Below, piece by piece: positions 7,804 to 16,494 of a stretch of 26,084 nucleotides of DNA. Source of the stretch: Aquirufa sp. (GTDB taxonomy: Bacteria > Bacteroidota > Bacteroidia > Cytophagales > Spirosomataceae). Position numbers and translations under genes: made by a program. The stretch spans positions 1 through 26,084 of the forward strand of contig JAURHT010000014.1 in assembly GCA_030833145.1 (NCBI GenBank). Reading direction: 5' to 3'. A model generated the notes under the pieces. That model was given only the letters and a program-made list of their open reading frames with translations. It did no database searches and had not been told where the DNA came from. Every line of letters starts with the position of its first letter. Position 1 is the first letter of the stretch.

Positions 7804-8124
7804 TTATTTTTTAATGAGCGAATGAGAGGTTCTAATGAATTCTAATACTTTATTCTGCGGTAAATAGCGATTTAAATGCATCGTATTCCAGTGCTTTTTG
7901 TTCATGTGGTATCCCGGGAAGACAGAATCCGGAAATTCTTCTCTTTGGGCCAAAATATCCTCCGGAACGGCCTTGTAATTTATCGTCGTAGGAGAGGAAA
8001 CTAAGTCCAAAAGCAAATACATTTTCCCTTTTGTCTTAAATACCAGGTGGTTAGGGCCAAATGGCTGACATTCTTCCGAATCTGGTAGGTTTAAGGCAAA
8101 ATCGCGTAGGTCTAAAATGTCCAT
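7804..8124 (-). CDS. MmcQ/YjbR family protein
   Basis: A 106-residue small cytoplasmic protein. The N-terminal LRDFALNLPDSEECQPFGPNHLVFKTKGKMYLLL pattern and the later KAVPEDILAQREEFPDSVFPGYHMNKKHWNTM follow the MmcQ/YjbR family (DUF419), which has a CyaY-like alpha/beta fold and is annotated as possibly DNA-binding without firm proof. It starts the minus-strand block, 32 bp before the ABC ATPase, with no terminator visible between. A functional link to the exporter is only positional. Confidence 0.85.
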   Translation of the reverse strand: MDILDLRDFALNLPDSEECQPFGPNHLVFKTKGKMYLLLDLVSSPTTINYKAVPEDILAQREEFPDSVFPGYHMNKKHWNTMHLNRYLPQNKVLEFIRTSHSLIKK

Positions 8125-8171
8125 TGTGTTACCGAATAATAAATTTTCAAAAAAATATCAAAATAATTATA

Positions 8172-8191
8172 TAGTACTGTGTAGTAGTGTG
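8172..8191 (+). promoter_or_regulatory. Tandem 10-bp direct repeat upstream of susC
   Basis: TAGTACTGTG is followed at once by TAGTAGTGTG, a decamer repeated with one mismatch, 83 bp before the susC ATG. The period is about one helical turn, as expected for an activator that binds side by side. The surrounding 149-bp gap (8125-8273) is very AT-rich and must hold the promoters of both susC and the divergent MmcQ-like gene. No clear TAnnTTTG element was found in it. Confidence 0.35.
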
Positions 8192-8273
8192 AAAAATAAT
8201 TTTTAAATTTTCGCATTACAAGTTAATAATTGCCTGGCTCTTATTGGCTTATCACTCAAACCTTTTATTTATT

Positions 8274-11200
8274 ATGAAAAACAATTTCTACGTAAGCAGA
8301 GTGGTCTTTCTACTGGCCTTGATGCTCACCTTATCCTGGGTGGCATTTGGTCAAGACCGAAAAGTTGCGGGAACTGTCTCAGACGCCAAGGGCGGGGGGA
8401 TTCCTGGAGTTTCTGTGGTGATTAAAGGTACAACTACCGGTACCACTACGGATGTCAATGGTGCATTTAGCCTGAATGTGAAGGGCAATGCAGATTTAGT
8501 CGTTTCTTCTGTGGGCTACAAAACAGTGAATGTTTCTCTAGGAAACCGGAGTTCATTAGCGATTACCCTTGAAGATGATGTTAGCCAATTAAACGAAGTT
8601 ATCGTCACCGGTTATGCGTCTCAACGTAAAAAAGATATTACGGGAGCGGTAACAGTGGTAGGTGCGAAAGAATTAACGGCGGTTCCATCTGCATCATTAA
8701 CTCAAATGTTACAAGGTCGTGCGGCCGGAGTGACGGTAGGTAATGATAACTCCCCTGGTGGAGGAACGATGGTTCGTATCCGTGGTTTTGGTTCAATTAA
8801 CAATAACTCACCCCTTTATGTGATTGATGGTGTGCCTACACAAGGTACCTTGAATCAGATTAACCCAAGTGACATTGAGTCGATGCAGGTATTGAAAGAT
8901 GCGTCTGCCGCGTCTATCTATGGTGCGCGTGCGGCGAACGGGGTTGTGATCATCACGACAAAGCGTGGTGGCGAAGGCGAACCTAAGATCAATTTTGATA
9001 TGTATACGGGTGTTCAAGATGTAGGTAAGACCTTAGATCTTTTGAACACAAAAGAATTAGGTCAATATTACTACGAATCGGAAATCGGTGCGGGTAAGAC
9101 TCCAGGAACTTCTCCTTCAGCTCAATACCGTTTTGGAGCAGATGGTTCACAAACGATTGCGGATTATATCTATCCAAACGTCTATGGCGAACTTCCTTCT
9201 AACTATACTTATACGAATGATATCGCAGATCCTGCTTTAGGTAAAACAGCATTCAACATCACGAAAGCAAATAAAGCGGGTACAGATTGGCAACACGAGA
9301 TTTTTGGCCCAGCTAAAATCTCTAACTTCCAATTAGGTGCGACAGGTGGCTCTAAATATGGTAAATATGCGATCTCAGGTAGTTATTTTGATCAAGAAGG
9401 TATCTTGAAATATACGGGTTACAAGCGTTACTCTGTTCGCGCAAACACGGAATTCAAGAAAGGTAAATTGACTTTTGGTGAGAACTTTACGGTTTCTTAT
9501 GATGAAAGACAAGGTGTACCTTCCGGAAATAATAACGAATCGAATCCGATCATGTTTGCGATTCGTATTCAGCCGATCATTCCCGTATTTGATATCACAG
9601 GTGGTCCTAAGGGATTAGGTGGTACTAATACATCGGACTTAAATGGTTTTGCAGGTTCTCGTGGTTCTAACTTAGGTAATGCACCTAACCCTTTAGCGCG
9701 TCAATGGAGAGAGAAAGATAACCCAGTTAGAGCTTCTCATATCTTCGGTAATGTGTTTGCGGAAGTGGAAATCATTAAAGATTTGAAAGCGCGTACTAGT
9801 TTAGGTTTTGAATACAATAACTTTAATCAGTCGGCCTACTTAAACCGCGATATTGAAGCGGCTGAGCCTCGCTCAGCGAACTCATTAACGGTGTCTAACT
9901 CATATGATCGTGCGATCACTTGGTACAATACCTTAAACTACAACAAAACTTTGGGTGATCACACAGTGAACGTGTTAGTCGGTACGGAATCTGTTTCTAC
10001 CTATGGTTTCGGTTTCAATGCCGCACGTTCTAACTTCGCTTTTGATGATCCATCGTATCGTTATTTAAATAATGGTTCTGCGGCTGGTCTTTCTAATGCG
10101 GGTTCAGGTGCGACGATCACTGCCTTATTCTCGCAATTTGGTAAAGTGAACTATGCATACAAGGACTTCTTATTAGCTGACTTTACGATTCGTCGTGACG
10201 GATCCTCTCGTTTCTCTTCAGCTTATCGTTATGGAGTTTTTCCAGCGTTCTCTGTAGGAGCTCGCTTAACGGAATTAGCCTTTATGAAAGACCTGACGTT
10301 TATCAATGATTTAAAAGTACGTGGAGGTTGGGGTAAAACGGGTAACCAATTAATCCCGAACGTATACAATGCGTATACTTTGTTTACACCAGATCCAAAC
10401 AATAACGCGTATGATATCACGGGTTCAGGTAATTCGATTGCCTCAGGTTTTGATATTTCTCAATTTGGTAACTCAGTAGGCCGTTGGGAAACAAATACAT
10501 CGACAAACGTTGGTTTTGACGGGGTATTCTTGAATAGCAAATTAGATGTGACTTTTGACTGGTATACGCGTACTACATCAGATATGTTAACGCAAGTGCC
10601 TATTCCTAAGACAGCTGGTTCTGCTACGATTCCTTATGTAAATATCGGTGAGGTAAATAACACAGGTATCGACTTAAACGTAACGTACCGTGACCGCATT
10701 GGTGATTTCCGTTACAGCATTTCAGCGATGTATTCTCAATACAAAAACAACGTGGTTAAGTTAAATGATGACCCTAACGCGACTGTATTTGGATTCTCTA
10801 CTCGTCTTCCAGCAATCTCAGTGACGAAGGCAGGTTTGCCAATCGCTAGTTTCTATGGTTATATCGTAGATGGCGTAATTAAGGATGATGCGGAGGCGGC
10901 TTCTGCACCTAAATTTGGTACGTATACTCGTGCTGGGGTATTTAAATTCCGTGACGTAAATGGTGACGGTGTGATTACGGCAGCTGATAAAACTATTATC
11001 GGTAATCCTCACCCTGATTTCTCTTACGGTTTAAATCTTGTATTAGGATATAAAAACTGGGAGTTAACAGCGTTTGCTCAAGGTGTTCAAGGAAACGAAT
11101 TGTTTAACTACTTGAAATACTGGACTGATTTCAATACGTTCCAAGGTAACCGTTCTAAGGATATGTTATACAACTCTTGGAAGAAGCAAGGAGACGTGGC

Positions 11201-11525
11201 TTTATTACCTCGCTTGAACTCTCAAGATGGTACTTCACAACAAATCTCCTCTTATTTCGTAGAAGATGGATCATACATGCGTATCAAGAATATCCAGTTA
11301 ACATATACATTACCTAAGAGTTTATTGAGCAAGGTTAAGTTAAGCAGCGTACAGGTTTATGTACAAGGCCAAAACCTATTCACCTTCACTAAATACAAAG
11401 GTTTAGATCCAGATATCAACTTGAGAACTTCCGGAAATGATAACCAAGATATTCACATGGGTATCGATGAAGGTGCATTCCCAGTAGCTAAATCATACAA
11501 TATTGGTTTAAGAGTTGGATTTTAA
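8274..11525 (+). CDS. SusC/RagA-type TonB-dependent outer-membrane transporter
   Basis: A 1083-residue outer-membrane importer that, with a SusD lipoprotein, brings oligosaccharides into the periplasm. The ATG at 8274 is chosen because it gives a clean signal peptide (MKNNFYVSRVVFLLALMLTL, ending in AFGQ); an in-frame TTG at 8244 adds only unlikely residues. Domains: carboxypeptidase-regulatory-like module (about 30-105, VAGTVSDAKGGGIPGVSVVI), SusC signature and plug (QLNEVIVTGYASQRKKDITG, IRGFGSINNNSPLYVIDGVP, DASAASIYGARAANGVVIIT), then the 22-strand barrel ending in NIGLRVGF. The length is normal. It is 24 bp upstream of susD. Alpha-glucan as substrate is inferred from the glycosidase operon further right. 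Confidence 0.96.
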   Translation: MKNNFYVSRVVFLLALMLTLSWVAFGQDRKVAGTVSDAKGGGIPGVSVVIKGTTTGTTTDVNGAFSLNVKGNADLVVSSVGYKTVNVSLGNRSSLAITLEDDVSQLNEVIVTGYASQRKKDITGAVTVVGAKELTAVPSASLTQMLQGRAAGVTVGNDNSPGGGTMVRIRGFGSINNNSPLYVIDGVPTQGTLNQINPSDIESMQVLKDASAASIYGARAANGVVIITTKRGGEGEPKINFDMYTGVQDVGKTLDLLNTKELGQYYYESEIGAGKTPGTSPSAQYRFGADGSQTIADYIYPNVYGELPSNYTYTNDIADPALGKTAFNITKANKAGTDWQHEIFGPAKISNFQLGATGGSKYGKYAISGSYFDQEGILKYTGYKRYSVRANTEFKKGKLTFGENFTVSYDERQGVPSGNNNESNPIMFAIRIQPIIPVFDITGGPKGLGGTNTSDLNGFAGSRGSNLGNAPNPLARQWREKDNPVRASHIFGNVFAEVEIIKDLKARTSLGFEYNNFNQSAYLNRDIEAAEPRSANSLTVSNSYDRAITWYNTLNYNKTLGDHTVNVLVGTESVSTYGFGFNAARSNFAFDDPSYRYLNNGSAAGLSNAGSGATITALFSQFGKVNYAYKDFLLADFTIRRDGSSRFSSAYRYGVFPAFSVGARLTELAFMKDLTFINDLKVRGGWGKTGNQLIPNVYNAYTLFTPDPNNNAYDITGSGNSIASGFDISQFGNSVGRWETNTSTNVGFDGVFLNSKLDVTFDWYTRTTSDMLTQVPIPKTAGSATIPYVNIGEVNNTGIDLNVTYRDRIGDFRYSISAMYSQYKNNVVKLNDDPNATVFGFSTRLPAISVTKAGLPIASFYGYIVDGVIKDDAEAASAPKFGTYTRAGVFKFRDVNGDGVITAADKTIIGNPHPDFSYGLNLVLGYKNWELTAFAQGVQGNELFNYLKYWTDFNTFQGNRSKDMLYNSWKKQGDVALLPRLNSQDGTSQQISSYFVEDGSYMRIKNIQLTYTLPKSLLSKVKLSSVQVYVQGQNLFTFTKYKGLDPDINLRTSGNDNQDIHMGIDEGAFPVAKSYNIGLRVGF

Positions 11526-11549
11526 TTAGAACAAAATCAGATAGAAAAA

Positions 11550-13328
11550 ATGAAAAAGTTAATCATCATCAGCGCTTTAGTAGCGACCGTAGGTATCAAC
11601 TTTTCTTGTACAGATAATTTCTTCGAAATCGAGCCTCAAGGTGCGGCTTCTTTGACATCATTAAGTAACAAGAATGGGGTGAATGCCTTGTTAATTGGAA
11701 CTTACTCCTTATTAGATGGGGTAGGGGCAGGAAATACGGGACGTCAGTCTACGATTTCAAACTACGTTTTTGGAGGTATTACTTCCGGTGACGCCGTAAA
11801 GGGAACGGATATTGGTGACCAGCCAGAGCAAGAGTATATCGAGCAATTCAACTGGTTATCAGATAACACATACTTCTTAGGGAAGTGGCAACACACCTAC
11901 GATGGAGTAGCTCGTGCAAACGAAACCATCTTACTGGCTAAGAGTACGGACGTGAAGGATATGACAGATGCTGAAAGAGCTCAAGTAGTAGCTGAGGCTC
12001 GTTTCTTGCGTGGTCACTACCACTTCGAGGGTAAAAAGATGTGGAATAATGTTCCATATATCGATGAGACTATCTATAAAAGAGATGATCCTAATTCGAC
12101 TAAGATTCCAAATGACAAAAATATTTGGGCTAATATCGAGGCAGATTTTTTAGAGGCATCGAAGGTTTTGCCAGCCGTACAATCTCAAAAGGGGCGTGCC
12201 ACGAAATGGGCTGCGTTAACGTACTTAGCGAAGGCGTACATTTTCCAAAAGAAATGGGCTGAGGCTAAGACTATTTTATTAGATGTGTATGCTAACTCGG
12301 GCAAGAAATTAATGCCTAATTACCATGACAACTACCGTAACATCACGAACAACAATGCGGAGTCTATTTTCGAAGTAGAATTCTCAGTGAATGATGGTTC
12401 AACGGGTAACAACGGTAACGCGGGAGATAACTTGAACTGGCCATACTCGGCGAACTCTCCAGGACGGGGATGTTGCGGATTCTACCTTCCATCTCAAAAC
12501 CTTGTGAATGCATTCAAAACGGATGCAGATGGTTTACCGATGATTGGATCTAAGGCAGACGGTACGGATGATACCTATAATGCAGTGGACGTTCCGAATG
12601 ACCAAGGTTTGAAATCTAACGTGGCTTTCGATTTAAAGAAAGATGTTCCTGTAGATCCTCGATTAGACTGGACAGTAGGTCGTCGTGGTGTTAAGTTCCT
12701 AGATTGGGGTGTGATGCCTGGTAATGATTGGATTCGCAACCAACTTTACTCAGGTCCATACATTGGTAAAAAATGGATGTATTATTTAGCGGATGAAGGT
12801 AGTTCGACACACTCCACTTCTAGACGTGCGGTGAACAATAACTACCGTTTGTTAAAGATGTCTTCGGTTATTCTTTGGTTAGCTGAGTGCGAAGTGGAAT
12901 TAGGTAATTTAGCTTCAGCTGAGACGTATGTTAATTTGATCCGTAACCGCGCTAAAACGGGTTCGGTTCAAGATGCATCCATTACTTATGCAGTTAATCC
13001 TTATCCTGCTGGCACATTTGCTGCGAAAGGGGCTGATTATGCGCGCAATGCCGTACGTATGGAGAGCCGTTTAGAGTTCGCCATGGAAGGTCATCGTTTC
13101 TTTGACTTAGTACGTTGGGGAATTGCAGAGCCATACTTGAATAAGTACTTGAAAGAGGAGTCTGTAAATGGTACAGATGCTGCTGGACGTACGTATAACA
13201 AGCGTGGTTACTTAGTCGGGAAAACATATAAAGCGGGTCGTAATGAATATTTCCCTCTTCCTAACGACGAGATCTTAAACTCTCAAAAGAATGGGGCTGC
13301 TACCTTAAAGCAAAATCCTGGTTATTAA
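11550..13328 (+). CDS. SusD/RagB family substrate-binding outer-membrane lipoprotein
   Basis: A 592-residue surface lipoprotein that caps the SusC barrel and captures the glycan. The lipobox Cys is C20 (ATVGINFSC), followed by DNFFEIEPQG, a typical SusD start. The TPR-like helical core contains AEARFLRGHYHFEGKKMWNN; the C-terminal family signature is RMESRLEFAMEGHRFFDLVR, and the protein ends with NPGY. All are standard for RagB/SusD. It is co-transcribed with susC, and a hairpin terminator follows 24 bp after the stop. No SusE/F-like gene follows. Confidence 0.96.
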   Translation: MKKLIIISALVATVGINFSCTDNFFEIEPQGAASLTSLSNKNGVNALLIGTYSLLDGVGAGNTGRQSTISNYVFGGITSGDAVKGTDIGDQPEQEYIEQFNWLSDNTYFLGKWQHTYDGVARANETILLAKSTDVKDMTDAERAQVVAEARFLRGHYHFEGKKMWNNVPYIDETIYKRDDPNSTKIPNDKNIWANIEADFLEASKVLPAVQSQKGRATKWAALTYLAKAYIFQKKWAEAKTILLDVYANSGKKLMPNYHDNYRNITNNNAESIFEVEFSVNDGSTGNNGNAGDNLNWPYSANSPGRGCCGFYLPSQNLVNAFKTDADGLPMIGSKADGTDDTYNAVDVPNDQGLKSNVAFDLKKDVPVDPRLDWTVGRRGVKFLDWGVMPGNDWIRNQLYSGPYIGKKWMYYLADEGSSTHSTSRRAVNNNYRLLKMSSVILWLAECEVELGNLASAETYVNLIRNRAKTGSVQDASITYAVNPYPAGTFAAKGADYARNAVRMESRLEFAMEGHRFFDLVRWGIAEPYLNKYLKEESVNGTDAAGRTYNKRGYLVGKTYKAGRNEYFPLPNDEILNSQKNGAATLKQNPGY

Positions 13329-13351
13329 TAGCTTGTATTAAATTAATGAAG

Positions 13352-13382
13352 AAGTCAGGGCTGAAAGGTCCTGACTTTTTTT
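13352..13382 (+). terminator. Terminator of the susCD operon
   Basis: An 8-bp stem AAGTCAGG / CCTGACTT (13352-13359 with 13370-13377) has a 10-nt loop and ends in a run of T. It separates susCD from the AlkB-like gene. Confidence 0.85.
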
Positions 13383-13389
13383 ATATTTG
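13382..13389 (+). promoter_or_regulatory. Candidate -7 element for the AlkB-like gene
   Basis: TATATTTG is an exact match to the Bacteroidota -7 consensus TAnnTTTG, 18 bp before the proposed ATG at 13408. The -33 region would fall inside the susD terminator and no TTG is seen there, so the call is weak. Confidence 0.3.
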
Positions 13390-13407
13390 AACTATAAACC
13401 TATTTTA

Positions 13408-14433
13408 ATGCTTCGTCCCCTTCGGTATATTACCCCGTATTTCTTATATGTATTGGCTTTTCTTGCCTTTACGAAGACAGGATTTTATTGCTGGGTTCCT
13501 CTGATCTATCTATTTTTCTTGATTCCGCTTGTTGAATTGCTGATAAAACCAGACGCTGAAAATCTTTCTGAAGTAGAGGAAGCAGAAGCTAAGTCAAATC
13601 CCATTTTCGATTTTGTGTTATGGTTAACGGTGCCTTTACAGATAGGAGCGCTGTATTTGTTTTTTACTAGTTTAGATGCTTCGTTGAATTTCTTAGATAC
13701 GGCGGGAAGAGTGGTGGCGATGGGTTTGTTATGTGGGACTTTTGGGATTAATGCAGCGCATGAATTAGGGCATCGGGTAAGTAAATTTGAGCAGTTTCTA
13801 GCCAAAGTCCTTTTACTCACTAGCCTTTACATGCACTTCTTTATCGAGCACAATAAGGGACATCACAAACATGTGGCGACGCCGGAGGATCCCAGTACAG
13901 CCTATTATAAACAGCATTTATATGCTTTTTGGATTCAGACATTTGTAGGGACCCAAAAGAAGGCCTGGCAGATCGCTTCCGCGGAGGCGAAAAGTGCGGT
14001 CTTTAATGAGATGGCCTTATTTCAGTTGATTCAATTCGCGCTAGTAGGTTTTATCTATTACTTCTTTGGAGGATTCGTTATGGTGTGCTTTTTAGTCGCG
14101 GCCTTCATAGGCGCGGCCTTATTAGAAACCGTGAATTACATTGAGCATTATGGTCTGCAGCGGGACTTTGCTAAAACAACCTACGAACGTGTGAAGCCAG
14201 CGCACAGCTGGAACAGTAATCATTTGATGGGCCGATTAACCCTTTTCGAGCTAAGCCGTCACAGCGATCACCATTATTTGGCCTCTAGAAAATACCAAAT
14301 TCTGCGTCACATGGAGGAGGCACCTCAGATGCCCACAGGCTATCCAGGGATGATTTTACTAGCCTTGTTTCCGCCTATCTGGTTTAAGGTGATGCACCGT
14401 CAGATGGATAGGATGGGGATTATTCCACGGTAA
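13408..14433 (+). CDS. AlkB-like integral-membrane di-iron monooxygenase (alkane 1-monooxygenase family)
   Basis: A 341-residue multi-pass membrane protein. All conserved histidine motifs of the AlkB family are present: HELGH (118-122), EHNKGHHKHVATPEDP (from 147), NYIEHYG (243-249) and RHSDHH (284-289), followed by the family's APQMPTGYPGM motif. AlkB proteins use a di-iron centre with rubredoxin as electron donor to hydroxylate terminal methyl groups. No rubredoxin is encoded nearby, so the real substrate (alkane, fatty acid or other lipid) is open. The ATG at 13408 fits the family N-terminus; an in-frame TTG lies at 13387. The 3' end overlaps glmS by 14 bp. Confidence 0.88.
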   Translation: MLRPLRYITPYFLYVLAFLAFTKTGFYCWVPLIYLFFLIPLVELLIKPDAENLSEVEEAEAKSNPIFDFVLWLTVPLQIGALYLFFTSLDASLNFLDTAGRVVAMGLLCGTFGINAAHELGHRVSKFEQFLAKVLLLTSLYMHFFIEHNKGHHKHVATPEDPSTAYYKQHLYAFWIQTFVGTQKKAWQIASAEAKSAVFNEMALFQLIQFALVGFIYYFFGGFVMVCFLVAAFIGAALLETVNYIEHYGLQRDFAKTTYERVKPAHSWNSNHLMGRLTLFELSRHSDHHYLASRKYQILRHMEEAPQMPTGYPGMILLALFPPIWFKVMHRQMDRMGIIPR

Positions 14434-16255
14434 CTGACTTCGCTAAATTCCTCGGCTTATCCACATCCAGTCCTCTCAATACACCGATGTAGTAAGAAAG
14501 AATCTGTGTAGGAATCACTGAAACAAGTGGGGCTAATAATTCGTCTACCTCTGGAACCACCATCACGTGATCTGCCATTCCGCGGATTAAGGTGTCGCCT
14601 TCTGAAATGACCGCGATGACCATGCCTTTGCGGGCTTTGATCTCTTGGATGTTGGAAACGATTTTCTCGTAATAGGCATCTTTCGTGGCGATGAATAATA
14701 CCGGTAGGTTTTCGTCTACTAAGGCGATAGGACCGTGCTTCATTTCTGCCGCTGGGTAACCTTCCGCGTGGATGTAGGAAATCTCTTTTAATTTTAAAGC
14801 GCCTTCTAGGGCTACAGGGAAATTGTATCCGCGACCTAGGAATAAGAAGTCACGTGCGTCTGCGTAGTGCTTCGCTACTTCTTTGATGGATTCGTGTGTT
14901 TCTAATACGGCTTTTACCTTTTCTGGGATTAAGGCTAATTCTGCCAAATAGCGGTTGTATTCTGCTTCGGTAATGGTCTTCTTCTCACGACCAATTTTGA
15001 TGGCCATCATCGCTAATACCGTTAATTGTGCGGTGAAGGCTTTTGTACTTGCTACACCAATCTCTGGACCGGCGTGCGTGTAAGCGCCGGAGTGAGATAA
15101 ACGGGCGATGGATGATCCAACTGCGTTTACCACCCCAAAAATAAAGGCACCTGCCTCTTTCGCTTTTTCGATAGCCACTAGGGTATCGGCTGTTTCCCCA
15201 CTTTGGGAAATGGCAATTAATACATCGCCTTCGCCTACGACTGGATTTCTATAACGGAATTCAGACGCATATTCTACCTCTACCGGAATGCGGCAAAGGG
15301 TTTCGATCATGTATTCTGCGACTAAACCTGCATGCCAGCTCGTTCCACAGGCTACAATAATGATGCGTTTCGCTTGAGAGAAAACGGACATATGTTCTTC
15401 AACGCCTGCCAAAGTCAAGGTCAAGTTCTCCATGTCCAAACGGCCACGTAAACAATCCGTTAAGCTGCCGGGTTGGTCAAAAATTTCTTTCAACATGAAA
15501 TGGTCGAAACCGCCCTTTTCGATTTGGGCTAATTCCATGTCTAACTGTTGTATATACGGTGTAATAGTTTCGTTCCCTAAGTTCTTCAGAATGATCTCAT
15601 CCGGCGTAATGATGGCTAATTCGTAGTCGTTTACGTAGATAACTTTCTTCGTGTATTCGATAATTGGAGAAGCATCCGAAGCCAAGAAATGCTCGCCTTC
15701 ACCTACGCCAATCACTAAAGGAGAGCCTTTACGAGCTGCGATCAAGCGATTAGGGAAGCCTTCTTCCATCACGATGATGACGTAAGCGCCTACTACGCGT
15801 TTTAGCGCGATGCGCATCGCCTCTTCTAGAGAGGAATTGTTGTTGATTTGGATGTCTTCGATGAAGTTCACCAAAACCTCGGTGTCTGTCTCGCTCTTGA
15901 ATGTGTAGCCTTTTTGGACTAATTCTTGCTTTAAGGAAGCGTAGTTTTCGATGATACCGTTGTGTACCAAAGTCAAACGACCACTGTTCGAGCTATGCGG
16001 ATGCGCATTCGCATCAGATGGCTCACCGTGGGTTGCCCAGCGGGTGTGACCGATTCCGACGGTTGCTTCTGAAATGATTTCCTCATCCCAAGCTTCCAGC
16101 TCCGCTACGCGGCCTTTTTTCTTGAATGTGTTCACCATATCACCGAATAATGCAATACCTGAACTATCATATCCACGGTATTCTAAGCGCTTTAAACCCT
16201 TTAAAATAACGGGAAATGCTGGCTGTTTTCCGATGTACGCTACGATTCCACACAT
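14420..16255 (-). CDS. glmS: Glutamine--fructose-6-phosphate aminotransferase (isomerizing)
   Basis: A 611-residue cytoplasmic enzyme making glucosamine-6-phosphate from fructose-6-phosphate and glutamine, the first step to UDP-GlcNAc for peptidoglycan and LPS. It starts MCGIVAYIGKQ with the N-terminal nucleophile Cys2 of the class II glutaminase domain (to about residue 220: GHTRWATHGEPSDANAHPH, VHNGIIENY). Two SIS sugar-isomerase domains follow (CGTSWHAG, ISQSGETADT, then GRGYNFPVALEGALKLKEIS and GYPAAEMKHGPIAL), ending at the conserved KSVTVE. It is full length. No ribozyme-like element was noticed in the 5' region. Its 3' end overlaps the convergent AlkB-like gene by 14 bp. Confidence 0.97.
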   Translation of the reverse strand: MCGIVAYIGKQPAFPVILKGLKRLEYRGYDSSGIALFGDMVNTFKKKGRVAELEAWDEEIISEATVGIGHTRWATHGEPSDANAHPHSSNSGRLTLVHNGIIENYASLKQELVQKGYTFKSETDTEVLVNFIEDIQINNNSSLEEAMRIALKRVVGAYVIIVMEEGFPNRLIAARKGSPLVIGVGEGEHFLASDASPIIEYTKKVIYVNDYELAIITPDEIILKNLGNETITPYIQQLDMELAQIEKGGFDHFMLKEIFDQPGSLTDCLRGRLDMENLTLTLAGVEEHMSVFSQAKRIIIVACGTSWHAGLVAEYMIETLCRIPVEVEYASEFRYRNPVVGEGDVLIAISQSGETADTLVAIEKAKEAGAFIFGVVNAVGSSIARLSHSGAYTHAGPEIGVASTKAFTAQLTVLAMMAIKIGREKKTITEAEYNRYLAELALIPEKVKAVLETHESIKEVAKHYADARDFLFLGRGYNFPVALEGALKLKEISYIHAEGYPAAEMKHGPIALVDENLPVLFIATKDAYYEKIVSNIQEIKARKGMVIAVISEGDTLIRGMADHVMVVPEVDELLAPLVSVIPTQILSYYIGVLRGLDVDKPRNLAKSVTVE

Positions 16256-16353
16256 AAAAGATAAAATTTATATTTGTATTATTTAAATAATCGACTTCAG
16301 GAGGCTTTTGGCCTAATTTACCTAGCAAATATCTCCAATTACGGGTATATTAC

Positions 16354-16388
16354 CAAATATATCGGGCATATTTTACTTATCGGTCAAA
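16354..16388 (-). promoter_or_regulatory. Candidate glmS promoter (Bacteroidota type)
   Basis: On the minus strand, TATATTTG (16361-16354) matches TAnnTTTG exactly. A TTTG (16388-16385) lies upstream with a 23-bp gap, at the upper end of the N17-23 range reported for Flavobacterium. This would give a 5' UTR of roughly 90 nt. Confidence 0.45.
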
Positions 16389-16420
16389 CTGGATTATAGG
16401 ATTCTTCCGGGATGATTCCT

Positions 16421-16447
16421 TTGAGTCACGATTTTTGTCTATTTTCG
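16421..16447 (+). promoter_or_regulatory. Weak candidate promoter for the alpha-glucan operon
   Basis: TTG (16421-16423) and TATTTTCG (16440-16447, one mismatch to TAnnTTTG) are 16 bp apart, about 48 bp before the SusA-like ATG. The 239-bp divergent gap (16256-16494) must hold the promoters of both glmS and this operon. Confidence 0.25.
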
Positions 16448-16494
16448 TAACACAGCTCACAAGGCTATTCAATCATTCACTATCAATTACATTT

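Noticed and set aside
8244..8273. Upstream TTG start for susC (10 extra residues)
   Set aside because: The ATG at 8274 begins a clean signal peptide; the extra residues would precede and spoil it. The same reasoning rejects TTG starts at 16435 (SusA-like), 21091 (amidase) and 13387 (AlkB-like).
16256..16494. glmS ribozyme or other riboswitch upstream of glmS
   Set aside because: The region is AT-rich with no conserved pseudoknot core seen, and the glmS ribozyme is known mainly from Gram-positive lineages.
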